Origin: Chlorobiota bacterium
Lineage (GTDB): Bacteria > Bacteroidota > Bacteroidia > Flavobacteriales > Flavobacteriaceae
DNA length: 5,392 nucleotides
Direction of reading: 5' to 3'
Assembly (NCBI GenBank): GCA_013153655.1
Contig: JAADEB010000129.1
Coordinates: 1 to 5,392 of the forward strand
How positions within the stretch are numbered: position 1 is the stretch's first letter; the number at the start of each line of letters is the position of its first letter. Below, piece by piece: positions 1 to 5,321 of this stretch. Position numbers and translations under genes: made by a program. The notes beneath the pieces are model-generated. The model was given only the letters and a program-made list of their open reading frames with translations. It was not told the origin of the DNA and did no database searches.

Positions 1-1944
1 AAGAAAGGCGGCAAAATCATCATCCGCGCCAAAATCGATATCGAGGACAGCCGTACGCTGGTGATTCGCGAAATTCCCTTCAAAACCACCACCGGCTCGC
101 TCATCGACAGCATCATCAAGGCCAACGACAACGGCAAAATCAAGATTAAAAAAATCCTGGACAACACGGCCGAAAACGTGGAAATCCGTATCCAACTCCC
201 TACGGGCGTATCGCCGGACAAGACCATCGACGCCTTGTATGCCTTTACGAAATGCGAAATATCCGTATCGCCGCAAGCGGTGGTGATCCACGACGACAAA
301 CCGGCCTTTATGGGTGTGAGCGAAATCCTGGAATATTCCACCCTGCACACCAAAGACCTGCTGCGCCGCGAACTGGAAATCCAACTGGAAGAATTGCGCG
401 ACAAATGGCATGCGGCCAATCTGGAACGTATCTTTATCGAGAAACGCATCTACCTGGACATCCAAGACCAAACCACATGGGAAGGCGTGCTGGACGCCAT
501 CGACAAGGGTTTGGAACCGCATATCCGCCACCTGAAACGTCCCGTTACGCGCGATGACCTGATCCGCCTCACGGAAATCAAAATCAAGCGCATTTCCAAA
601 TACGATCTCAACAAAGCGCGCAAAAACATCGAAGACATCGAGGCACAAATCGCCGAAAAGGAACACCACCTGGCAAACCTGACCCAATACGCCATCGATT
701 ATTTCAAAAACATTAAAAAGAAATACGGCAAGGGACGCGACCGCCGTACCGAAATCCGCAGTTTTGAGAACATCGAAGCCACCAAGGTGGTGGTGCGCAA
801 CGTCAAACTCTATGTGGACCGCAAGGAAGGTTTTGTGGGCACCTCGCTGCGCAAGAACGAATACGTGGCCGACGTGTCGGATATCGACGACCTGATTATC
901 TTCCGCGCCGACGGCAAGATGATAGTTACCAAAGTGGCGCCGAAAACCTTTGTGGGCAAAGACATTATCCACGTGGGGGTGTTCAAGAAAAAGGACAAAC
1001 GCACCGTGTACAACATGATTTACCGCGACGGCAAGAAAGGTCCGGTCTATAAGAAACGTTTCCACGTAACGGGTGTTACGCGCGACAAGGAATACGACCT
1101 CACCACCGGCGCCAAAGGCAGCAAAGTACTTTATTTCTCGGCCAATCCCAACGGCGAGGCCGAAACCGTGACGGTGTATCTGCGACCGGTGGGGCGCAGC
1201 CGCAAGACCAAGTTTGACGTGGATTTCAGCGAGTTGGCCATCAAGAGCCGCAATGCACGCGGAAATTTGGTCACCAAGCTGCCGGTGAAATCCGTCAAAT
1301 TGAAGGAAAAAGGCGTTTCGACCCTGGCGCCGCGCAAGCTGTGGTACGATCCGGTGGTAAACCGGCTCAACACCGAAGAACGCGGTCAATACCTGGGCGA
1401 ATTTGCCGGCGACGACAAAATGTTTTACGTCACCACCGACGGCCAACTGGAAGTCTTTGTGCCGCAACTGGAAAAACATTTTCCCGACAAACTGGAATAC
1501 ATCTACAAGGTGGAACCGGGCAAACCGTTGACGGTAATCTACTACGACCGCCGCGATAAGCAATACTACCTGAAACGCTTTGTACCGGCCACGGTGAGCA
1601 AGCGCGAACAAATCATTCCCGAAGGTACGGTGCTGAAAATGCTCAGCTACGATTGGCGACCCACGGTGGAAATCCGCTACAAAGAGGACGGAAAAGAACC
1701 GCAAACCATTGCGGCCGACGAATTTATTTCCGTCAAAAGCCATCGCGCCAAAGGAAAAAAACTGCACCGCAAGCCGGTGGCCAAAATCCTGTTCGGCGAA
1801 CCGCTGCCGTACGAACCGCCTGCTCCGGAGCCGGAAACCCAAGACAACAAACATTCCACCGAAGAACCCGCCACCCAAACGCCGCCTTCGCCGGACAAAG
1901 ATGACGACGACACGGACGGACCTACGGAATTGACGTTGTTTTAA
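1..1944 (+). CDS. parC: DNA topoisomerase IV subunit A (ParC), 5' truncated
   Basis: The frame is open from base 1, so the gene enters from the left; 647 codons are present and roughly 230-260 N-terminal residues, including the catalytic tyrosine region, are missing (inferred from the usual length of Bacteroidota ParC). The protein cuts and rejoins duplex DNA together with ParE to decatenate chromosomes in the cytoplasm. Visible parts, numbered from window base 1: end of the breakage-reunion core and tower (about 20-110, with IREIPF near 22 and IQLPTGVSPDKT near 65); two helical coiled-coil stretches (about 119-151 and 205-241); a beta-rich C-terminal DNA-wrapping domain (about 255-600); and a Pro/Glu then Asp-rich tail (about 605-640) ending ELTLF. 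No GyrA-box (QRRGGKG-like) is seen, which favours ParC over GyrA. GC is near 55%. No clear terminator follows the stop codon. Confidence 0.88.
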   Translation, partial: KKGGKIIIRAKIDIEDSRTLVIREIPFKTTTGSLIDSIIKANDNGKIKIKKILDNTAENVEIRIQLPTGVSPDKTIDALYAFTKCEISVSPQAVVIHDDKPAFMGVSEILEYSTLHTKDLLRRELEIQLEELRDKWHAANLERIFIEKRIYLDIQDQTTWEGVLDAIDKGLEPHIRHLKRPVTRDDLIRLTEIKIKRISKYDLNKARKNIEDIEAQIAEKEHHLANLTQYAIDYFKNIKKKYGKGRDRRTEIRSFENIEATKVVVRNVKLYVDRKEGFVGTSLRKNEYVADVSDIDDLIIFRADGKMIVTKVAPKTFVGKDIIHVGVFKKKDKRTVYNMIYRDGKKGPVYKKRFHVTGVTRDKEYDLTTGAKGSKVLYFSANPNGEAETVTVYLRPVGRSRKTKFDVDFSELAIKSRNARGNLVTKLPVKSVKLKEKGVSTLAPRKLWYDPVVNRLNTEERGQYLGEFAGDDKMFYVTTDGQLEVFVPQLEKHFPDKLEYIYKVEPGKPLTVIYYDRRDKQYYLKRFVPATVSKREQIIPEGTVLKMLSYDWRPTVEIRYKEDGKEPQTIAADEFISVKSHRAKGKKLHRKPVAKILFGEPLPYEPPAPEPETQDNKHSTEEPATQTPPSPDKDDDDTDGPTELTLF

Positions 1945-1952
1945 TCACATAA

Positions 1953-2008
1953 ATTTGGGATTTGGGTTTTAGGACTTGGGTTTTTTCATTGCTCATTATT
2001 TATTCACC
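1953..2008. repeat. Degenerate 7-base tandem repeat, ATTTGGG type
   Basis: Starting 9 bases after the parC stop, the sequence reads in register as heptamers: ATTTGGG (1953), ATTTGGG (1960), TTTTAGG (1967), ACTTGGG (1974), TTTTTTC (1981), ATTGCTC (1988), ATTATTT (1995), ATTCACC (2002). The first four are clearly related; the later ones keep only the AT-rich start. This is a non-coding tract. A TAnnTTTG-like string (1950-1957) overlaps its start and may be fortuitous. Confidence 0.6.
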
Positions 2009-2096
2009 AATGCCCAGATTGGGCGTTCCTACATTCCGGTGTAGATTGAAATGCGATACCTTAACAAATGAAGGCGCCAAGCATTGCGCCTCTACA
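2009..2096 (-). repeat. Pair of TGTAG-headed palindromic repeat units
   Basis: Read on the minus strand, 2096-2072 and 2033-2009 are both 25-base units that start TGTAG and continue into a hairpin. In the first, AGGCGC (2072-2077) pairs with GCGCCT (2086-2091). In the second, bases 2009-2016 pair with 2020-2027 (core GCCCA/TGGGC, one G-T wobble, loop GAT). Between them, CTACA (2029-2033) pairs with TGTAG (2040-2044). The shared head, equal length and shared hairpin design suggest two diverged copies of a small dispersed palindromic element. Whether other copies exist in the genome cannot be seen here. There is no T-run, so these are not standard terminators. Confidence 0.5.
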
Positions 2097-2135
2097 TGGT
2101 TCATAAATTACTATTTTATTATTTCACTCAAAAAA

Positions 2136-2170
2136 TTGTTCATTGTTCACTGTTAGTTGTTCATTGTTCA
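2136..2170. repeat. Five tandem heptamers, TTGTTCA type
   Basis: Exactly 35 bases divide into five 7-base units: TTGTTCA (2136), TTGTTCA (2143), CTGTTAG (2150), TTGTTCA (2157), TTGTTCA (2164). Four are identical and the central one differs at three positions. It is followed by an A-run (2173-2180) and a small AAACG/CGTTT hairpin (2178-2192). No coding function is supported. Confidence 0.8.
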
Positions 2171-2189
2171 TTAAAAAAAACGTTCTACG

Positions 2190-2282
2190 TTTCCTATTTA
2201 CCATTTACAAAAATCGCATCGGTCACCGGTCATCTGTCATCTGTCTTTTCCGCACTTTCCCCTTTGACTTTTCCCATCTTTT
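2190..2282. repeat. Further heptamer tracts (TTTACCA, GGTCATC and CTTTCCC types)
   Basis: Three more short tracts keep a 7-base period but use different words. At 2190-2210: TTTCCTA, TTTACCA, TTTACAA. At 2221-2248: GGTCACC, GGTCATC, TGTCATC, TGTCTTT. At 2255-2282: CTTTCCC, CTTTGAC, TTTTCCC, ATCTTTT. Single units are degenerate, so the middle tract is the most convincing and the outer two are weaker. All lie in the same gene-free spacer as the TTGTTCA array. Confidence 0.5.
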
Positions 2283-2302
2283 TGAGCGTTGAAGCGCTGT
2301 GT

Positions 2303-2315
2303 CCGCCTTAGGCGG
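2303..2315. repeat. Small perfect hairpin CCGCC-TTA-GGCGG
   Basis: A five-base perfect stem (2303-2307 with 2311-2315) around a three-base loop. It sits just after a second small inverted repeat, AGCG (2285-2288) with CGCT (2294-2297). No T-run follows, so a terminator is not supported. These hairpins mark the end of the repeat-rich part of the spacer. Confidence 0.4.
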
Positions 2316-2570
2316 GTGGGATTTCCAAAATTTTAATAAAGGCCACATTTTTACCCTTTCTTTTGGCCCCTCCGGCAATTTATTTTTAAGGTAAATTTTT
2401 ATCAGTTCTATTTTTTTTCTTCATAACTAAATGAGGGTGAAATTTTGAAATACGGGGAAATAAAAACTTCCTTAGATAACAAAAAGAAATATCATATCGT
2501 TTAAATAATAAACCTGCCCGGATAAATTACAACGATCAATTAGTTACTTAACCAACAAAGTTAAAATTCA
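2316..2570. other. AT-rich gene-free leader region upstream of the 155-residue ORF
   Basis: About 255 bases with no open frame of credible coding character on either strand. The sequence is strongly AT-rich with A and T runs. I looked for a TAnnTTTG -7 box at a sensible distance from the ATG at 2571 and found only poor matches, such as bases 2392-2399, which lack a spaced TTTG partner. The promoter of the downstream gene is therefore unassigned. Confidence 0.5.
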
Positions 2571-3038
2571 ATGAAACATAAAAGAAGATTAAGTGTAATT
2601 GTAATTTTATTTATTTTCCTGTGGAGTGTTTTTGCCTCTCTTACAGGAGGAACAAGCCCTTCCAAATCATCTGTTCAAGTTTGGAAAAATATGGATATGT
2701 ATTGTACACCTTATATACTTGATAAAAACGATTTTTGGTATTTCAAAGAAGAATTGGCCGAGCTTCCGTATTTTGAAAGATACTCCGAAATTTTGACGGA
2801 ATACGCCAATAATTTGATGAATCATCCGGAAAAATATGCCGGCAGAAAACTTTTTGACGTCAAATATGCCTTTGTTGTTACCCGTAAAGGGCGCTCGGAC
2901 ACCTTGTATGCGGATGACAGTTTAAAATTTTGGTTGATAAAACCGGACGGTTCGAATAATTATGAATCTTATCATGCCGATACAAGTTTTACGGAAAAAT
3001 ACGACCTGCATATTCCTTTTTTTTCGAATTGTTGGTAA
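2571..3038 (+). CDS. Hypothetical protein with N-terminal membrane segment or signal peptide
   Basis: I do not recognise this 155-residue protein. It starts with a basic stretch (KHKRR, 2-6) and a hydrophobic helix (about 8-24), so it is probably exported or anchored in the inner membrane; no lipobox cysteine is seen. The rest is polar and aromatic-rich, with a helical region (about 52-85) and a predicted strand-rich part (about 95-125, FVVTRKGRSDTLYADD). It ends in FSNCW. The ATG at 2571 fits the hydrophobic start; the leader is A-rich without a clear Shine-Dalgarno, as is common in Bacteroidota. GC is about 34%, against about 54% in the neighbouring genes, which suggests recent acquisition or weak codon selection. 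A run of eight T (3017-3024) lies 11 bases before the stop codon, so the C-terminus may be frameshifted. It stands alone, with long spacers on both sides. Confidence 0.65.
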   Translation: MKHKRRLSVIVILFIFLWSVFASLTGGTSPSKSSVQVWKNMDMYCTPYILDKNDFWYFKEELAELPYFERYSEILTEYANNLMNHPEKYAGRKLFDVKYAFVVTRKGRSDTLYADDSLKFWLIKPDGSNNYESYHADTSFTEKYDLHIPFFSNCW

Positions 3039-3094
3039 TGCGAAAGCACCAAATAGTCGATTTATTTTTCTTTATATGTTCAAAAGGGCGTTTT

Positions 3095-3116
3095 GCTTTT
3101 TAAAAACAAGCTTTTT
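3095..3116 (+). terminator. Weak terminator-like hairpin
   Basis: GCTT (3095-3098) pairs with AAGC (3108-3111), with one internal mismatch and two further A-T pairs, followed by five T (3112-3116). An overlapping alternative stem pairs CAAAA (3081-3085) with TTTTG (3091-3095). The stem is short and AT-rich, so termination would be weak. It lies about 60 bases after the hypothetical gene and upstream of the thiolase promoter candidate. Confidence 0.3.
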
Positions 3117-3207
3117 ATGATAAAACCAATACAATGAAAAGAAAATTTGGTGGGAATTTTTTATGTAATCCATGTATAAAATACGACTAACGATGAACAA
3201 TTTTTTG

Positions 3208-3215
3208 TAAGTTTG
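3208..3215 (+). promoter_or_regulatory. Candidate Bacteroidota -7 box for the thiolase gene
   Basis: TAAGTTTG matches the Bacteroidota sigma-factor -7 consensus TAnnTTTG and ends 25 bases before the thiolase ATG, implying a short leader. No TTTG or TTG is present at the expected -33 position (about 3186-3188, which reads ACT), so the site is only half supported. A purine-rich stretch (3226-3237) next to the start codon could help ribosome binding. Confidence 0.45.
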
Positions 3216-3240
3216 ATACAATCATAAAAAGAAGAAAATC

Positions 3241-4428
3241 ATGGACAAAAAAGCCTCCGACATTGTTATTGTTTCTTATGCACGTACGCCGCTGGGCAGT
3301 TTTTTGGGAAGCCTGAGCGGCATCAATGCGGCCCGTTTGGGTGCCGTGGCCATCAAGGGAGCATTGGACAAAATAGGTTTGGACCCCGCCGAAGTGGATG
3401 AAGTCTTTATGGGTAATGTGCTGCAAGCCAATGTGGGTCAAGCGCCGGCCCGCCAAGCGAGTATCTATGCCGGCATTCCCGATACGGTTCCGGCCACTAC
3501 CGTTAACAAAGTTTGCGCCTCCGGTATGAAGGCCGTGATGTTGGCCGCCAACAACATCAAGGCGGGTGATGCGGAATTGATGGTGGCCGGCGGTATGGAA
3601 AACATGTCACTGGCACCCCATTACCTGCATGCGCGCAAGGCGGTCAAATTGGGCGATGTCAAAGCCGTGGACGGTTTGGTGTATGACGGCCTCACCGATG
3701 CCTATGCCAAGCAACATATGGGCGTGTTTGCCGACCTTTGTGCCAAGGAGTACGGCATTAGCCGCGAAGAACAAGACGCTTATGCCGTGGAATCCTACCA
3801 ACGGGCGGCCAAAGCTTGGGCCGAAGGACGCTTGAAGGACGAAGTGGTTCCCGTGGAAATTCCCCAACGCAAGGGCGATCCGGTGATTTTCGATGAAGAC
3901 GAAGAATACAAAAACGTGAAGTTCGACAAAATTCCCAAACTGCGTCCCGTGTTTACGCCCGACGGCACCGTAACGGCCGCCAATGCCTCCACCATCAACG
4001 ACGGCGGTGCGGCTCTTGTCATCACCACCCGCGCCAAGGCCGAAGCTTTGGGTCTCAAACCCCTGGCACGCATCCTTTCCTATGCCGATGCGGCACAAGA
4101 TCCCAAATGGTTTACCACCGCGCCGGCCAAAGCCGTTCCCAAAGCCTTGGAAAAAGCCGGCCTGACGGTCGACGATATCGATTTCTTCGAAGTCAACGAA
4201 GCTTTCTCGGTGGTGGTGTTGGTCAACGAAAAACTTATGAACCTTCCCCACGACCGCACCAACGTTCACGGCGGTGCCGTGTCGCTCGGACATCCGCTGG
4301 GTGTTAGCGGTGCACGTATCATTATGGCATTGGTGAACATTTTACACCAATACGGAGGCCGCTACGGAGCCGCCGGTATATGTAACGGCGGCGGTGGTGC
4401 CAGCGCCATGATTATCGAAAAGGAATAA
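3241..4428 (+). CDS. Acetyl-CoA C-acetyltransferase (thiolase family)
   Basis: A complete 395-residue thiolase, the usual length for the family. It catalyses reversible Claisen condensation of two acetyl-CoA to acetoacetyl-CoA and CoA, in the cytoplasm; the degradative direction (beta-ketothiolase) is also possible. The nucleophile is Cys92 in NKVCASGMKAV. NEAF (319-322) supplies the oxyanion-hole asparagine region, His351 lies in GGAVSLGHPLG, and the second active-site cysteine is Cys381 in GICNGGGGAS. The HMG at 159-161 and the GGMENMS block at 117-123 fit the short-chain, acetyl-CoA-specific branch (AtoB/PhaA-like). The ATG at 3241 is preceded by purine-rich AAAAAGAAGAAA and gives the normal N-terminus (IVIVSYARTPLGSF). 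GC is about 54%. No butyrate, ketone-body or PHA genes are adjacent, so the pathway cannot be fixed from context. Confidence 0.95.
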   Translation: MDKKASDIVIVSYARTPLGSFLGSLSGINAARLGAVAIKGALDKIGLDPAEVDEVFMGNVLQANVGQAPARQASIYAGIPDTVPATTVNKVCASGMKAVMLAANNIKAGDAELMVAGGMENMSLAPHYLHARKAVKLGDVKAVDGLVYDGLTDAYAKQHMGVFADLCAKEYGISREEQDAYAVESYQRAAKAWAEGRLKDEVVPVEIPQRKGDPVIFDEDEEYKNVKFDKIPKLRPVFTPDGTVTAANASTINDGGAALVITTRAKAEALGLKPLARILSYADAAQDPKWFTTAPAKAVPKALEKAGLTVDDIDFFEVNEAFSVVVLVNEKLMNLPHDRTNVHGGAVSLGHPLGVSGARIIMALVNILHQYGGRYGAAGICNGGGGASAMIIEKE

Positions 4429-4433
4429 TTGTT

Positions 4434-4441
4434 TAACTTTG
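4434..4441 (+). promoter_or_regulatory. Candidate -7 box upstream of the DUF4293 gene
   Basis: TAACTTTG matches TAnnTTTG. It begins 6 bases after the thiolase stop codon and ends 20 bases before the ATG at 4462, which leaves room for a very short leader. No good -33 TTTG is found upstream, where the sequence is still thiolase coding. It may allow transcription of the small gene apart from the thiolase, or it may be chance. Confidence 0.35.
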
Positions 4442-4461
4442 CTCCGCTCAAACATTTTTGT

Positions 4462-4863
4462 ATGCTCCAACGTATTCAAACGGTCCATATGCTCATCGCC
4501 GCTCTTTTGTCGGCGGTATTTGCCTACCTGTACCGGCCGGAAGCCTTGGCTTTCGGCGGGGTCTATACCTACGGTATGTGGGCGGTAGCGGCCGTGGTGA
4601 CGGTAAATATTTTTCTATACCGTAACCGGCCGTTGCAAATGAGACTGAATACGTTGATCATAATGGCCATTTTGGTCTTTGCGGGCTTACGGGTCTACGA
4701 AGCCGTTGCATCCGGAGGGAATGCTTTTTCGGGCGAAAAGGCACTCTCGAAGAAGGATGTCCTGTGGATAATACCCGTTGTTTCTATTGTTTTTGTCAAG
4801 TTAGCCAACCAAGCCATTAAGCGGGATGATAACCTGATAAAATCGGTGGATCGTATCCGGTAA
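4462..4863 (+). CDS. DUF4293 family small integral membrane protein
   Basis: A 133-residue protein. The start MLQRIQT and the C-terminal basic stretch LANQAIKRDDNLIKSVDRIR (114-133) are what I know from Bacteroidota DUF4293 proteins; their function is unknown. Four hydrophobic helices are visible (about 9-24, 35-52, 62-80 and 99-117), with a short polar loop between the third and fourth (82-98), so it should sit in the inner membrane, probably with both ends cytoplasmic. I chose the ATG at 4462 over the upstream in-frame TTG at 4429, because MLQRIQT is the family-typical N-terminus and the extra 11 residues would overlap the candidate -7 box. It follows the thiolase by 33 bases on the same strand and is closed by the terminator at 4893. 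A functional link to the thiolase is not implied. Confidence 0.82.
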   Translation: MLQRIQTVHMLIAALLSAVFAYLYRPEALAFGGVYTYGMWAVAAVVTVNIFLYRNRPLQMRLNTLIIMAILVFAGLRVYEAVASGGNAFSGEKALSKKDVLWIIPVVSIVFVKLANQAIKRDDNLIKSVDRIR

Positions 4864-4892
4864 GCCCGGAGAAGACCTTTTACCATATTTGA

Positions 4893-4926
4893 AGAGACGT
4901 GTCCGGTGTGATGCGTCTCTTTTTTT
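4893..4926 (+). terminator. Strong rho-independent terminator
   Basis: AGAGACG (4893-4899) pairs perfectly with CGTCTCT (4914-4920). Four more pairs, two of them G-T wobbles, extend the stem inward (TGTC 4900-4903 with GATG 4910-4913), leaving the loop CGGTGT. The 3' arm runs straight into T (4920-4926). It lies 29 bases after the DUF4293 stop and would end the thiolase/DUF4293 transcript. Confidence 0.88.
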
Positions 4927-5056
4927 ATGAGGCGGACATATTTGGCGGAATAAGGGAGTGATGCGGGAACACCCGGGGCAGCGAGGACCTTAGGACGAGC
5001 CGCCAAGCGTCAGCGGGCGTAGAGGAAATGCGCGCAAGGCAGCATATCCGTTCCGG

Positions 5057-5099
5057 CCGGGAAACGCCGGCGTACAGCGGGGAGCCGCCGTTTTCCCGG
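5057..5099. repeat. Long imperfect hairpin in the GC-rich block
   Basis: Eight perfect pairs (CCGGGAAA 5057-5064 with TTTCCCGG 5092-5099) are followed by a bulged T (5091), two pairs, one C-C mismatch and four more pairs (CGGC 5068-5071 with GCCG 5084-5087), around a 12-base loop. No T-run follows. Confidence 0.65.
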
Positions 5100-5205
5100 T
5101 GATGCGGGAGAGAAGAGGGATGCGGTGGCATGGGAGCAGGCAAGCACAGGCCGGAAGGGGCGCCGGACGGATATGGTGCCGAGCACATTGTAACGAAGCA
5201 CGCGA

Positions 5206-5250
5206 CCCCGGCCGCGACGGCGGGACCTGAGCACGGGCTCGCGGCCGGGG
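5206..5250. repeat. Perfect 12-base-pair GC stem upstream of the tRNA promoter
   Basis: CCCCGGCCGCGA (5206-5217) is the exact reverse complement of TCGCGGCCGGGG (5239-5250), separated by 21 bases that contain an alternative small stem GAGC/GCTC (5229-5240). The tail on the plus strand is A-rich, and there is no T-run after the hairpin on either strand, so a standard terminator is unlikely. It ends about 30 bases before the promoter -33 element. Confidence 0.75.
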
Positions 5251-5280
5251 GGACGCCCGAAAAAAATAAAAACAAACAAC

Positions 5281-5310
5281 TTGACAAAAGAAAAAAAATA
5301 TGTATCTTTG
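5281..5310 (+). promoter_or_regulatory. Bacteroidota-type promoter of the tRNA-Arg gene
   Basis: TTG (5281-5283, in TTGAC) and TATCTTTG (5303-5310) match the Bacteroidota -33/-7 pattern TTTG and TAnnTTTG with a 19-base spacer. The spacer is A-rich. Transcription would start near 5316-5320, only a few bases before the tRNA 5' end at 5322. This is the clearest promoter in the window. Confidence 0.85.
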
Positions 5311-5321
5311 CATCCGCAAAT

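Larger units (their letters stand above)
4927..5262. other. GC-rich non-coding block between terminator and tRNA promoter
   Basis: By hand count, bases 4981-5220 are about 67-68% GC, far above the genes around it. I find no credible protein gene. Three overlapping minus-strand frames stay open here, which is expected from high GC rather than coding, and their translations are rich in Pro, Arg and Ala without a family signature. The block holds two long hairpins (5057-5099 and 5206-5250), an 11-base direct repeat GTGATGCGGGA (4958-4968 and 5099-5109) and a small CGGG/CCCG stem (4964-4975). I see no match to RNase P, tmRNA or SRP RNA hallmarks. It could be a structured RNA, a dispersed GC-rich repeat or an insulator ahead of the tRNA. 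Confidence 0.45.

Noticed and set aside
1953..2282. CRISPR array
   Set aside because: Repeat units are only 7 bases and abut directly, with no spacers of regular length and no cas genes.
1962..2311. Plus-strand open frames of 64 and 75 codons in the spacer after parC
   Set aside because: They cross heptamer repeats and hairpins, give Phe/Ser/Leu-rich products from T-rich DNA, and show no family signature.
3134..3190. An 18-codon open frame (MKRKFGGNFLCNPCIKYD) before the thiolase
   Set aside because: It has a CxxC pair but no ribosome-binding signal, and it lies upstream of the thiolase -7 candidate. Short frames like this are common by chance in AT-rich DNA.
3607..4293. Minus-strand 228-codon open frame opposite the thiolase
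   Set aside because: It lies wholly within the thiolase, which has all its catalytic motifs in the plus frame; the antisense translation is Gly/Phe/His-rich as expected for a shadow.
4429..4461. TTG at 4429 as the start of the DUF4293 gene
   Set aside because: The ATG at 4462 gives the family-typical MLQRIQT start; the upstream extension overlaps the candidate -7 box.
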